Positions 25,421-34,142 of a stretch of DNA of 64,000 bases are shown here, piece by piece. Position numbers and translations under genes: made by a program. The stretch is from an uncultured Clostridia bacterium (lineage in GTDB: Bacteria > Bacillota > Clostridia > Christensenellales > Aristaeellaceae). The notes under the pieces were generated by a model, which saw nothing but the letters and a program-made list of their open reading frames with translations, was not told the DNA's origin and ran no database searches. Each line of letters begins with the position of its first letter. The stretch's first letter is position 1. The stretch covers positions 1 to 64,000 of the forward strand of contig CAKTYE010000001.1 in NCBI GenBank assembly GCA_934631985.1, given 5' to 3'.

Positions 25421-25930
25421 TCAATCCAGGTAAATATACAAAACAATCGTTGCAGTTTCAATGTCTACCAGAGAGATACTTGTGTCACGCTTTCGTGGAC
25501 TATCTACAAACATATAGTCATATTCACCACCGCCAATATCGCATACAGGACGAAAATGCTCATATTTTTCGAAGCCCCATGCAATGTGCTTAACAACTTC
25601 CTGATAGGTATCGCTTTGTGCGATTTTCACTGGTTGCCAACGATCATCCGTTGTGACCAACTGTTCCATAATGCCTTGCACCTCATCAGGCTGCCTGTAG
25701 TCATGAATCATCACAATACTATCACATTGGTTGCTTTTATGCAGAATCAGCGATGCCTTTTCCTCTGTGAGAGGGTAACCAGTGAGGCCACTAATTCGCT
25801 CTATGCCGTAGGCTAAATTATCATGTCCTGACAGGACTTCATTCAAAACAATCAGCGAAGCGGAAAGCACAACCAGAGATAGGGCGCTCCACAAAATAAC
25901 CTTCAAAACACGCTCCAGGACTCGATTCAT
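25421..25930 (-). CDS. Membrane-anchored protein of unknown function
   Basis: A 169-residue protein with one N-terminal hydrophobic helix (VILWSALSLVVLSASLIVL, about residues 11-29) and a soluble domain outside. No motif was recognised. The gene is AT-rich compared with flanking genes and uses many A/T-ending codons, which suggests acquisition. The start at 25930 follows a GGGGGG run 4 nt upstream, an unusually close ribosome site; the longer frame from 26026 overlaps the promoter and was rejected. Confidence 0.6.
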   Translation of the reverse strand: MNRVLERVLKVILWSALSLVVLSASLIVLNEVLSGHDNLAYGIERISGLTGYPLTEEKASLILHKSNQCDSIVMIHDYRQPDEVQGIMEQLVTTDDRWQPVKIAQSDTYQEVVKHIAWGFEKYEHFRPVCDIGGGEYDYMFVDSPRKRDTSISLVDIETATIVLYIYLD

Positions 25931-26016
25931 ATTTCCCCCCCTTATGCTCCTATTCCAGTTGGAACTCAAAGAAAAACTGTACATCTTCAAAATCCTGCTC
26001 CAAGCATTATACTTGT

Positions 26017-26046
26017 ATTCTATCATCCGGCTCCAACTGCTGTCAA
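26017..26046 (-). promoter_or_regulatory. Promoter for the AT-rich membrane-anchored protein
   Basis: On the minus strand a perfect TTGACA, an 18-bp spacer and TAGAAT, about 85 bp before the start codon. Confidence 0.65.
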
Positions 26047-26152
26047 TCAGCGCAATCGCAGCACTTGTAAATGTTACAAATGTTTACCCGGCTCGTTGCT
26101 GTGAAATATACGAACCTTCAATTTGCAGCAGCAGGCTACATCAAAGAAAAGC

Positions 26153-26191
26153 AAAAAGGATGCCTCCCACATAATGCAGGGAAGCATCCTT
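26153..26191 (-). terminator. Terminator of deoC
   Basis: AAGGATGC (26156-26163) and GCATCCTT (26184-26191) form a stem extended by inner CCC/GGG pairing. Five As on the plus strand (26153-26157) give a T run on the minus strand. Confidence 0.75.
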
Positions 26192-26262
26192 ATCAGGTTA
26201 AAAGCATCGCTATCCAGACAACAGGGGGACACATCAAAATCCCTTACGTTGCTTTTACCAGC

Positions 26263-26997
26263 TTAATACCCGCCTTCCATATCCTTCAGCACGTCCACTT
26301 CTTCCAGTGTCCCTTCGGCATAGCGCTTTTCTGCTTCTGCCATGATGGCAGCCGTAGCGCTCACGCCGCAGCGGGATGCGCCTACCGCACGGGCGGACAG
26401 CACCGTGTCCAGATCACGGATGCCGCCGGAACCCTTGACACGCACATGCTCGGAAACGCTCTTGCGCATCAGCTTCAGGTCCTCAATGGTGCAGCCCTTG
26501 CTGCCGTAGCCGGTGCTGGTCTTCACAAAGTCCGCGCCCGCTGCTTCGCTTAGCTGGCAAGCCTTTACCTTCTGCTCGTCGGTGAGGTAGCAGGTCTCCA
26601 GGATCACCTTCACGATCGCGCCCGCAGCATGTGCCACTTCCACGATCTGGTGAATTTCATCCTGCACATAGTCGTAGTCGCCATGAATCATCTTGCCGAT
26701 GTTCAGCACCATGTCCAGCTCCTGACAGCCGTCCGCCAGTGCCTGCTTAGCCTCAGCCACCTTGATGGCAGTGCGGTGCGCGCCGTGGGGGAAGCCAATG
26801 ACCGTGCATACCTTCACATCGCTGCCCTTCAGCAGGGACGCGACCAGGGGCATGTCGCAGGGACGGGCGCAGACGCTCGCTGTGTCGTAGTGCAGGGCCA
26901 GCTCGCAGCCCTTGCGAATGTCATCCTCGGTCAGGAAGGGCTGAAGCGTGCTGTGATCCAGCATCTTGGCAATATCATGGGGAGTCAGCTTTTTCAT
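26263..26997 (-). CDS. deoC: Deoxyribose-phosphate aldolase
   Basis: A 244-residue class I aldolase that splits 2-deoxyribose 5-phosphate into glyceraldehyde 3-phosphate and acetaldehyde in deoxynucleoside catabolism. Landmarks are the N-terminal IAKMLDHSTLQPFLTE, TVIGFPHGAH and the Schiff-base lysine in ADFVKTSTGYG. A second conserved lysine lies in VRVKGSGGIRD. Length is normal. It lies 79 bp after the helicase gene, in the same direction, with no other nucleoside genes nearby. Confidence 0.95.
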   Translation of the reverse strand: MKKLTPHDIAKMLDHSTLQPFLTEDDIRKGCELALHYDTASVCARPCDMPLVASLLKGSDVKVCTVIGFPHGAHRTAIKVAEAKQALADGCQELDMVLNIGKMIHGDYDYVQDEIHQIVEVAHAAGAIVKVILETCYLTDEQKVKACQLSEAAGADFVKTSTGYGSKGCTIEDLKLMRKSVSEHVRVKGSGGIRDLDTVLSARAVGASRCGVSATAAIMAEAEKRYAEGTLEEVDVLKDMEGGY

Positions 26998-27076
26998 GAG
27001 ATAGCCTCCAGTATGTTTTGTCGTTGTGCGGCAGAACCGCTTTCAATAGTATTCGCGATGCAGGGTGAGAAAGCCT

Positions 27077-29371
27077 TTATTCCCGCCAAAATTTTTCCAG
27101 CAGCGCCTGCGTATCTCCGCGCCGCAGCTGCCAGTGCGCAGGGCAGAGCGCCTGATAGGCCGCCTGTGCATAGCGATCATCCAGCAGCAGCGCAACGCCG
27201 CGGTCGGTTTCTGTGCGAATGACCCGCCCGACCGCCTGCGCCACCTTTTGCATGCCGGGAATCTGGTAGGCATAAGCGAAGCCGCGGCCAAGCGTCTGCT
27301 CATAATACTCCCGCAGTGTTTCCTGAAAAAGATTCACCTGCGGAAGCCCCACACCAACTACCATCACGCCGTCCAGCGCCGTGCCGGGCAGGTCGATGCC
27401 CTCAGCAAATACGCCGCCCAGCACGCACAGGGACAGTACAGACGCGTCGCCATGCAGATAAGGGGCGAGGAAGGCCTGACGGTCTGCATCCGTCATGTCC
27501 GGCTGCTGGCATTGGCAGGGCAACGCCTCCAACAGCGCGGCAACCTGCCGCAAATAGGCAAAGCTGGGGAAGTAGACGATATACTTGCCGGGGTGCGCAT
27601 CGATCATCAGGCGAATGCGCGCCGCAATGTGTCCCGCCGTGGCCTCGCGGTGCTGATAGCGGGTGTTTACGCTTTCCTGCACCACCAGCAGGCGTTCTGG
27701 GGGAAAGGGGGAAGGCATGGCGAAGCAAGCATCCTCTTCCTCGCCGCCCAGCAGCAGCTTCATGTCTGCCAGGGGCGAAAAGGTGGCGGAGAAGTAAATG
27801 ACTCCACGCAAGGGTGCGGTGACCTCCTGCAGGTGGCTGGCAATGTCCAGTGCAAGGGCCGTGACACGATAGTCCCGCGTCCCCTGCACCAGATAGGCGT
27901 AGCCGCTTTGCTCCCGGCGCTGGGTGCGCAGAAAGGAAAAAAGCTCCCGCAGCGCGCTGCCCATATCCTCGGAGACCTCACCCCAGGCAATGCGCTCCTG
28001 ACCAGCGGCGCTGAGCGCGTCTACCGCATCCTCCGCAGCGTCGATCATGCCAGCTGGCAATTGCGGCACACGGCCTTCCCGCGCACCCTCGGGCAGCACA
28101 AGATCGCCCATGCGTTTGAGCAGCTCCGTCAGCGCCTTGTAAAGCGGATGCTTGCACCCAACTACCTTGCCCACGCCCAGCCGCAGACGGCGCAGCGCAG
28201 GGCCGTCCAGCGTCCCGGAAAGCATGTCCCGTGTGCGGGAAAGCAGATTGTGCGCCTCATCTACCAGCAGCGTCACGTCCCCACGGCGGTCAAAGACCCG
28301 CTGAATATGCACCGCCGGGTCAAAGGCGTAGTTGTAGTCGCAAACCACCACATCGGCCAGCTCTGCCAGGGACAGTGCAAACTCAAAGGGGCATAGGTCG
28401 TGCTTGTCCGCCATGGCGCGAACGGCTTCGCCCGTCCAGTCCTGACAGGCAAGCATCTCGTTCAGCGCGGCCTGATCCCGCAGAAAATGTCCCTTTGCCC
28501 GGGGGCACCAGTCAGGATGGCAGAGCGTGGGCCGGGGACACTGCTTCTCCTTGGCATTCAGCGTCAGCACCCAAAGGCGCAGGTCCTGCGACCGCATACG
28601 CTCCACGGCTTCCAATGCGGCTTGCCGCTGGGTAGTTCGCGCAGTGAGATAATAGAGCTGATTGGTCAGCCCCTCGCCCAGGGCCTTCAGCGCAGGAAAA
28701 AGTGCGGCGGAGGATTTGCCTGTTCCTGTGGGCATGCTAGCAAAAAGTCTGCGTCTGCGCTTGATGGCGGTGTAGACCTGCACTGCCATTTCCCGCTGCC
28801 CCGCGCGATAAGCGGGATAGGGGAAGCGCAGCCCCCGCAGGCTGCGGTCACGCTCCAGCACATGGGCGCGGCGAAGTCGTTCCCGGGCGATGTAGCTTGC
28901 AGCCAGCGCATCAAACTGCGCGGTGCATTGGGCTGCGGTCTGCTCCGCCTCAAAGCAGGCGCGCACCTTGCCGTGACGGTCCACATATGTTACACGCAGC
29001 CCGACGGTCTCTCGCTCTTCCTCCCGGCAGATGATCGCACCGTAGCAAACGCATTGCGCCCAGTGTGCGTCCAGGGGTACAGCGGGCGGCTCTTTGCCCT
29101 GCCATAGCTTGATCTCCTCCACACAGGGAGGCGCTTCCCGCCAGGCGTCCATGCGTCCGGCGACCAGCAGTACCCAGGGCGTTTCATCCTCCACCGTCAC
29201 GCGGGTGGAAACGGGCTTTTCAGCCGTCCAGGCCAGTCCCAGCAGATTTTGCCGTGCCTTATGACCCAGCATGCCCTCCTGCATGTCCTTGATGGTGCCG
29301 CCGGGGCGGATGTCATCGCCATGGTAGGTGAATTCTACCAGCTCCCGGACGGAGATGCGCAACTCTTCCAT
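27077..29371 (-). CDS. PD-(D/E)XK nuclease fused to an iron-sulfur XPD/DinG-type helicase
   Basis: A 764-residue protein. The N-terminal about 180 residues have the RecB-like nuclease pattern: GRMDAW, then VEEIKLW (the E-x-K), then HWAQCVCYG. The helicase follows, with motif I SMPTGTGKSSAAL (about 213-225). Four cysteines in ECP-like spacing (CPRPTLC, WCP and LCPFEF) are placed where XPD and DinG hold a 4Fe-4S cluster. Motif II is LLVDEAHNLL, and the C-terminal domain has YFSATFSP and GVFAEGIDLPG, with QAVGRVIR as motif VI. Such fusions occur in Bacillota and are inferred to process branched or damaged DNA. The physiological role is not established. Confidence 0.88.
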   Translation of the reverse strand: MEELRISVRELVEFTYHGDDIRPGGTIKDMQEGMLGHKARQNLLGLAWTAEKPVSTRVTVEDETPWVLLVAGRMDAWREAPPCVEEIKLWQGKEPPAVPLDAHWAQCVCYGAIICREEERETVGLRVTYVDRHGKVRACFEAEQTAAQCTAQFDALAASYIARERLRRAHVLERDRSLRGLRFPYPAYRAGQREMAVQVYTAIKRRRRLFASMPTGTGKSSAALFPALKALGEGLTNQLYYLTARTTQRQAALEAVERMRSQDLRLWVLTLNAKEKQCPRPTLCHPDWCPRAKGHFLRDQAALNEMLACQDWTGEAVRAMADKHDLCPFEFALSLAELADVVVCDYNYAFDPAVHIQRVFDRRGDVTLLVDEAHNLLSRTRDMLSGTLDGPALRRLRLGVGKVVGCKHPLYKALTELLKRMGDLVLPEGAREGRVPQLPAGMIDAAEDAVDALSAAGQERIAWGEVSEDMGSALRELFSFLRTQRREQSGYAYLVQGTRDYRVTALALDIASHLQEVTAPLRGVIYFSATFSPLADMKLLLGGEEEDACFAMPSPFPPERLLVVQESVNTRYQHREATAGHIAARIRLMIDAHPGKYIVYFPSFAYLRQVAALLEALPCQCQQPDMTDADRQAFLAPYLHGDASVLSLCVLGGVFAEGIDLPGTALDGVMVVGVGLPQVNLFQETLREYYEQTLGRGFAYAYQIPGMQKVAQAVGRVIRTETDRGVALLLDDRYAQAAYQALCPAHWQLRRGDTQALLEKFWRE

Positions 29372-29492
29372 GGCGATACGGGGGTCACATCCTTTCGGGC
29401 GCGGGGTACAAATAGCTTATTTTTTCCCAACAATACTTTATGGTTCACGCCAGCCGCAACAAAGCACGAATTTACAAGAAGAACAATGCTCT

Positions 29493-29556
29493 TCGGGAGG
29501 GAGCGCGAGGAAGGGGGCTTCTGGTACAGAAGCCCCCTCCCTCGCATCGCTCACCC
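29493..29556 (+). repeat. Dispersed hairpin repeat, copy 3
   Basis: The leader CTCTTCGGGAGGGAGC is followed by a 41-nt hairpin (29505-29545) with a 19-bp stem, one mismatch and the loop GTA. The core reads GGCTTCTG-GTA-CAGAAGCC. It lies just past the 3' end of the esterase gene. Confidence 0.8.
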
Positions 29557-30372
29557 CTCAAACACCCGATTCAAGAACTCCGCCGCCATTTGAGGCCAGT
29601 GGGCGCAGTCGGGGAGGTTCAGCTGGGGACAGCGCGTCCCGGTGACCTGCGCATTAGCAAGGGAGGAACCGTGTCCGCCGTGGGGGAAGATGTGCAGCGC
29701 CGCGGGGATGTTGTGCGCGCGCAGCGCTGTCGCCATCAGCAGGCTGTTCTCAACGGGAACGCTGGCGTCATCCCAGGTGTGCCACAGGAAGGTGGGCGGC
29801 GTTTGGTCGGTGACGGCAGTGTCCAGCGAATAGGCAAGATGCTCGGCGGTGTCCTTGCTGCCGGTCAGATTTTCAAAGGAGCCGCGGTGCGCCTTCGGGC
29901 CGCCTGTGATGACGGGATAGCTTAATACCAGCGCATTGGGCTTCACCTGCTTGGGGGTCAGCCCCATCTCCGCCCACAGCTCCGCCTTGGGCCACCATAC
30001 GCCCAGACTGCCCGCACAGTGACCGCCGGCAGAAAAGCCCAGCACGGCAATCTTGTCGGGGTGCGTGTGCGTCTCCGCTGCATGGGCGCGCACCCAAGCC
30101 ACCGCTGCCGCAACGTCCTGCTGCGGGCGGGGATAGCGATGGGGCGCAACGCGATACCAGACGATAAAGGTGTTGAAGCCCAGCGTGTTAAAGGCCAGCG
30201 CTACAGGCTCCGCCTCCCGCTCGGAAAGAAAACCATACCCGCCGCCGGGGCAGATCACAATGGCGGGCCGCTGAATGTCCGGGTCGATCTCGGCACTGAC
30301 ATGGGGACAGTAAACATCCAAGGGCAGCGCATAGCTGCCTGCGGAAGAAATCGTTTTGCGTTCGTACAGCAT
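29551..30372 (-). CDS. Alpha/beta hydrolase, acetyl-esterase-like
   Basis: A 273-residue cytoplasmic esterase. The oxyanion segment is ICPGGGYGFLSERE, the nucleophile elbow is GFSAGGH, the acid lies in HTWDDASVP and the histidine in HGGHGSS. These match the family of acetyl-xylan/carbohydrate deacetylases and BD-FAE-like esterases. There is no signal peptide, so it would act on imported oligosaccharides or small esters. AGGAGG lies 9 nt before the ATG at 30372; the longer frame from 30450 spans the promoter. Confidence 0.88.
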   Translation of the reverse strand: MLYERKTISSAGSYALPLDVYCPHVSAEIDPDIQRPAIVICPGGGYGFLSEREAEPVALAFNTLGFNTFIVWYRVAPHRYPRPQQDVAAAVAWVRAHAAETHTHPDKIAVLGFSAGGHCAGSLGVWWPKAELWAEMGLTPKQVKPNALVLSYPVITGGPKAHRGSFENLTGSKDTAEHLAYSLDTAVTDQTPPTFLWHTWDDASVPVENSLLMATALRAHNIPAALHIFPHGGHGSSLANAQVTGTRCPQLNLPDCAHWPQMAAEFLNRVFEG

Positions 30373-30400
30373 CCGGGGAAACCTCCTATGTTTTTTGTAC

Positions 30401-30406
30401 ATTATA
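30401..30406 (-). promoter_or_regulatory. Extended -10 promoter for the esterase gene
   Basis: On the minus strand TATAAT is preceded directly by TGC, about 30 bp before the start. The -35 region is poor (TTTTCT). Confidence 0.5.
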
Positions 30407-30524
30407 GCATGTTGCGGCAGGAAAGAAAACAGTGCGCCGGGAATTTGCACGTTATCGCGCCAAAGCGGAAAGCTGTCGCAGAAAAAGTTGGCCCCCGGTG
30501 GTGGTCAGACAGGAGAAAGTATGC

Positions 30525-30530
30525 TATACT
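30525..30530 (+). promoter_or_regulatory. Extended -10 promoter for the secreted protein gene
   Basis: TATACT preceded by TGC, with TGGTCA 17 bp further upstream, about 40 bp before the ATG at 30569. Confidence 0.5.
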
Positions 30531-30568
30531 GAGGGCATATCCCAGAAAGAAAGGCGGTATGAAATATC

Positions 30569-31279
30569 ATGAAAAAGGTAATGGCAATGGTGCTGACCCT
30601 GGCAATGGTGCTGTGCAGCGCGTCTGCGCTGGCGGCGGGCAAGTTGACCGTGAATCAGGAAACCTACTTTGTCACCGAGGGCTATAGCCTCAAGTGCTTC
30701 GTTTTTGCCGAGGTGGAAAACACCGGCGACAAGAGCATCGAGTTTGACAACGGCCTGCTGGAAATGCTCACCGAGGATGGCGAACCCACCGATAACGCAA
30801 ACATCTATAATATGTATCCCGAGGTGCTGGCTCCCGGCGAAAAGGGCTACATCGTGGACTATGAATACTGCGATGACGGCGTGACCGCGGCGGATGTGGC
30901 GGATCACAGCCTGAACGTCACCGGCAAGTCCACCAAGGAAGACGCGCCTGTACGCCTGGATGCAAAGGGAACCCTCGGCAAGATCGCCAACACATGGGTC
31001 AGCGAGGATGCGGTGCAGGTCATGGTGACCAACAACACCAGCGAAACAGTGTACGGCTGGGGCGTGGCATACGCGCTGTACGATACGAATGATACCCTGC
31101 TGTGCGTGGATGCAGACCTCATGATCAATCAGGGCATTCCTGCTGGTCAGTGCGTGGAAATGTTGTTCAGCATGGATGAGGATCTTCAAGCGAAATGGGC
31201 AGCGGAGGGTCTGAAGCCTGCCCGCGTGGAAGCACTGGCCTATGTCATCGGTTCGAATGTTACCTTCACTGCGGAGTAA
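30569..31279 (+). CDS. Secreted protein of unknown function
   Basis: A 236-residue protein with a signal peptide (MKKVMAMVLTLAMVLCSASALA). The mature part looks like two immunoglobulin-like halves: FVFAEVENTGDKSIEF then GYIVDYEYCDD, and VQVMVTNNTSETVYGWGVAYALYD then PAGQCVEMLF. The pattern of variable, tissue-like beta strands fits FxLYD-type extracellular domains, but no family could be fixed. It stands alone, with its own promoter and terminator. Confidence 0.7.
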   Translation: MKKVMAMVLTLAMVLCSASALAAGKLTVNQETYFVTEGYSLKCFVFAEVENTGDKSIEFDNGLLEMLTEDGEPTDNANIYNMYPEVLAPGEKGYIVDYEYCDDGVTAADVADHSLNVTGKSTKEDAPVRLDAKGTLGKIANTWVSEDAVQVMVTNNTSETVYGWGVAYALYDTNDTLLCVDADLMINQGIPAGQCVEMLFSMDEDLQAKWAAEGLKPARVEALAYVIGSNVTFTAE

Positions 31280-31295
31280 AGACGAATATTCCATG

Positions 31296-31337
31296 AAAAA
31301 TCCCCGGCGTTCATTCGTGAATTCCGGGGATTTTTTT
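31296..31337 (+). terminator. Terminator of the secreted protein gene
   Basis: AAAAATCCCCGG (31296-31307) pairs with CCGGGGATTTTT (31324-31335), followed by more Ts. The A-rich left side means it could also act on the minus strand. Confidence 0.85.
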
Positions 31338-31349
31338 GCTTGCAAGAGC

Positions 31350-31572
31350 TGTGGAAAAATGTTCCCCTGTGGAGAAGACTGTCGGGTTTTGCACTGCCTG
31401 TGCAAAAGCGGAAAATCCCCTGCATGCACGCTTTTTCAACACCTGCGGCGGCATGCGGCAAACGCTGCATTCGAAAAGTTTCCACAAGGTTATCCACAGT
31501 TTGGGGAGAAAAAGGGGAATCTTTCATGGGAACATCCGGGAAGTTCTACACATTTTACACACGTTTTCCACA
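31350..31572. other. Cluster of seven DnaA-box-like 9-mers
   Basis: One perfect DnaA box, TTATCCACA, lies at 31490-31498. Near-consensus boxes are TTTTCCACA at 31350-31358 (minus) and 31564-31572 (plus), TTCTCCACA at 31368-31376 (minus), GTTTCCACA at 31478-31486, TTCTACACA at 31544-31552 and TTTTACACA at 31553-31561 (plus). The region lies between two convergent genes and has no credible ORF. No dnaA, dnaN, rpmH or gyrase gene is nearby, so it is better read as a secondary DnaA-binding cluster than as oriC. Confidence 0.6.
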
Positions 31573-31599
31573 GTTCGTGAATACGTTGGGGAAAACAGC

Positions 31600-32154
31600 T
31601 TACAGGATCAGCGCGGCAAGCTCCTCCTTCTCAAAGGAGGCAAAGGGCGTAGGCGGTGCGGGGTACAGGGGACGTTCTGCCAGCGGGCGGGTCAGCCAAA
31701 GCAGATCGTGCCACGCACCGCTGTGGTAGGCCATCCCCGGCAGCCTGCCCGCCTGCGCAAAGCCGCAGGCGTCCAGAAAGGCCAGCGCCGTATCGTCCGG
31801 CAGGGAAACGGCGGCGCACAGGTGCAGAAAGCCCTGCACGGACAGCACGCGCATCAGCCGAAGCAGCAGCGCACTGCCCAGTCCCTGACGGCGCATGTCC
31901 TCCGCCACAAACAGGTGAAGCTCCACATCCCACTGGTAGGCGCTTTCAGGGCGCAGGGGCGCAGCAAAGGCACAGGCCTGCACCTGACCATCCACCTCTG
32001 CCACCAGGCAGGGATAGACCGGGGTCAGGCTTTTCAGCTCCTCGGTGATGCCTTCGGCGTTCAGGGTGTGCTGAACCTCCCGGGACGCACCTGGACGGCG
32101 AAGCTCTGCCAGCCGGGGCGCATCGCTGAGCTGAACTGCTCGAAACAAGACCAT
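31600..32154 (-). CDS. GNAT-family N-acetyltransferase
   Basis: A 184-residue acetyltransferase. The acetyl-CoA-binding motif A is DVELHLFVAEDMRRQGLGSALLLRLM, followed by the FLDACGFAQAGRLPGMAY motif B. The substrate is unknown. AGGAGG precedes the ATG at 32154; the same frame runs further upstream into the NFACT gene but is not used there. It follows the NFACT gene by 17 bp, so co-transcription is likely. Confidence 0.85.
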   Translation of the reverse strand: MVLFRAVQLSDAPRLAELRRPGASREVQHTLNAEGITEELKSLTPVYPCLVAEVDGQVQACAFAAPLRPESAYQWDVELHLFVAEDMRRQGLGSALLLRLMRVLSVQGFLHLCAAVSLPDDTALAFLDACGFAQAGRLPGMAYHSGAWHDLLWLTRPLAERPLYPAPPTPFASFEKEELAALIL

Positions 32155-32171
32155 GGCGTTTCCTCCTTTTG

Positions 32172-33920
32172 TTATTCGTCGATCAACTGAATGGCGCGGA
32201 TGTCGCGTTCCTCCACGGTCATGTAGGCCGTGCGCTGATTGGTGTAGTGGACGAAGCCCGGAGCCGCGCCGCCGGGCTTTTTCACATATTTGCGCAGGGT
32301 ATAGTCCACGGGGACGCTGCTGGAGCGCTGCCCCTTGCTGTACCAGGCGGCAAGCTGCGCTGCCTGCTTCAGCGTCGTTTCCGGCACAAGATCTTCTGTG
32401 CGGACGATGACGTGACTGCCGGGCATGTCCTTGGCATGGAGCCAAAGCTCCCCGCCCCGGGCGCTGCCGGTGAGCCGATCGTTTTGCAGGGAGTTCTTGC
32501 CCACATAGATGTCGATGCCGTCCGCCGAGCGGTAATGATAGGGCTTGCTGGGCGGAAGCTGCTTGAGCTGTCGGCGGTTCATGCTGGCGCGGATGTAGCC
32601 CATGCGCTGCAATTCTCCGCGGATTTCATTCAGCTCGCTTTCACCCACGCACTTGCCTACATCCAGCAGGGCGCTCTCCAGCACGGACAGCTCTGCCAGC
32701 GTCTTTTCCTTCTGCTGGGCGGCGGTGTCCCGGGCGGAACGGGCCTTTTGATACTTCTTGAAATAGCGCTGGGCGTTCTGGGCAGGGGTGAGCTGCTTAT
32801 CCAGCGGAATGGTGATCTCTCCGCCGTTCTCGTCATAGAAATTCTGCACGGTGGCGGCTTCCTGTCCCCGATGGAGCTGCCACAGATTGGCGTTGAGCAG
32901 TTCGCCCATCAGGCGGTATTCGTCCATGCGGTCGGCATTGGCCAGCTCCTCGTTTTGCAGGGCCAGCTTCTTTTCACAGCGCTCGATGTGGGTCTTCAGC
33001 AGGCGTACCATGGATGCGGACTTCTGATCGATACGATCCTTCTGGTCGCGCGCGCCGAAGTAACGCTCCAAGGCTGCGCTGAGGGAAGCGGCGGGCTGCT
33101 GCCGGGCAGTATCGCAGCTGACATAGGGGAAGGGGAACACATCCGTCGGGTCGCCCTGCTCATCCACCAGCACCACGGGCGGGGTCAGGCTGGGCATGCG
33201 GTGGAGGAAATCCACGATACGCGCCGCAAGCTGGGGCAACTCTGCAGGGTCAATGGCGGCCTGTGTGCTGCCCGTGACGCGGCAGCACAGCTCCCGTGCA
33301 GCGGGGGTGGAGTAGCCCGTCAGGCTTGCGCCCAGCGCCTTTTGCAGGGGCATGGCGGCGTTCTTTTCCAGATAGGGCAGCAGCGTTTCGGCTGTAGCCT
33401 GGGCAGGATCCAGCTTTTCCTGACCTGGCGGTGGGGCGTAGGTCAGTCCGGGCTGGATCTGCCGTACGCGGCTCATGTCCTGGCTGACATGGCGGGCCGC
33501 GTCGATGATGCGTCCATTCCCATCGGTGAGGATCAGATTGGAATGGCGGCCCATGACCTCCAGGATCAGCACCCGGGCCACATGGTCGCCCAGCTCGTCC
33601 ACGGTATCCACGGTCAGGTGCAGCACCCGGTCGCCGCCCATCTGTTTCAGGGACAGGATGCGTCCGCCCAGCAGCTGTTTACGCAGCAGCATGCAGAACA
33701 TGGGCGGCTCCAGTGGGTTGGGATAATTCTGCGCGGTCAAGTGACACCGCGCGTTATTCGGGCTGGCGCACAGCAGCAGTCGGCGGTTCTCGCTCCCTGC
33801 CCGTATCAGCAGGATCAGCGTATCCTTCTCCGGCTGCGTCACCTTATCGATGCGCCCGCCAATCAGCAATTGCTCCATTTCCCTGGCAGCAAACCCCAGG
33901 GTCAATCCATCCATCGGCAC
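32172..33920 (-). CDS. NFACT-family protein (RqcH-like ribosome quality control factor)
   Basis: A 582-residue protein with the full NFACT layout. The N-terminal domain contains DGLTLGFAAREMEQLLIGGRIDKV and EVMGRHSNLILTDGNGRIIDAARHV. A long coiled-coil middle follows (about 270-420), and the C-terminal NFACT-R domain contains DGIDIYVGKNSLQNDRLT and AKDMPGSHVIVRTED. RqcH binds stalled 50S subunits and adds alanine tails. Older annotations call it fibronectin-binding protein. GTG at 33920 is chosen because AGGAGG lies 7 nt upstream and it gives the family-like start M-P-M-D-G; ATG at 33914 is the alternative. Confidence 0.9.
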   Translation of the reverse strand: MPMDGLTLGFAAREMEQLLIGGRIDKVTQPEKDTLILLIRAGSENRRLLLCASPNNARCHLTAQNYPNPLEPPMFCMLLRKQLLGGRILSLKQMGGDRVLHLTVDTVDELGDHVARVLILEVMGRHSNLILTDGNGRIIDAARHVSQDMSRVRQIQPGLTYAPPPGQEKLDPAQATAETLLPYLEKNAAMPLQKALGASLTGYSTPAARELCCRVTGSTQAAIDPAELPQLAARIVDFLHRMPSLTPPVVLVDEQGDPTDVFPFPYVSCDTARQQPAASLSAALERYFGARDQKDRIDQKSASMVRLLKTHIERCEKKLALQNEELANADRMDEYRLMGELLNANLWQLHRGQEAATVQNFYDENGGEITIPLDKQLTPAQNAQRYFKKYQKARSARDTAAQQKEKTLAELSVLESALLDVGKCVGESELNEIRGELQRMGYIRASMNRRQLKQLPPSKPYHYRSADGIDIYVGKNSLQNDRLTGSARGGELWLHAKDMPGSHVIVRTEDLVPETTLKQAAQLAAWYSKGQRSSSVPVDYTLRKYVKKPGGAAPGFVHYTNQRTAYMTVEERDIRAIQLIDE

Positions 33921-33951
33921 AAGAGTACCTCCTATAAAGTACGGGGGGGAT

Positions 33952-34012
33952 GCGAGGGAGGCTGCTTCTGTGCCAGAAGCACCTCCCTCGCGCTCCCTCC
34001 CGAAGACCATTG
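33952..34012 (-). repeat. Dispersed hairpin repeat, copy 4
   Basis: GCGAGGGAGG (33952-33961) pairs with CCTCCCTCGC (33982-33991) around GCTTCTG-TGC-CAGAAGC. It is followed by CTCCCTCCCGAAGACCATTG, the reverse of the leader in plus-oriented copies. It lies in the 5' region of the NFACT gene. Confidence 0.8.
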
Positions 34013-34142
34013 TGAGGGGAATCTAGAAGTATGCTCCGTTGCCGCAAAGGGCATGTGCGGCTCAGGGGTACATACTGCATGATTCTCCTTAGTTGATTAT
34101 GCCAGCAGCTTATTGGGAGAACGCAAGAAGGAACTTCTCCGC

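Larger units (their letters stand above)
25931..26262. other. 332-bp gap with promoter and deoC terminator
   Basis: No gene is seen. It contains a minus-strand promoter (26017-26046) for the membrane-anchored protein and the terminator of deoC (26153-26191). Confidence 0.65.

Noticed and set aside
31338..31599. The chromosomal replication origin
   Set aside because: DnaA-like boxes are present, but no dnaA, dnaN, recF, gyrase or rpmH is nearby and no AT-rich unwinding stretch is obvious. A secondary cluster is the safer reading.
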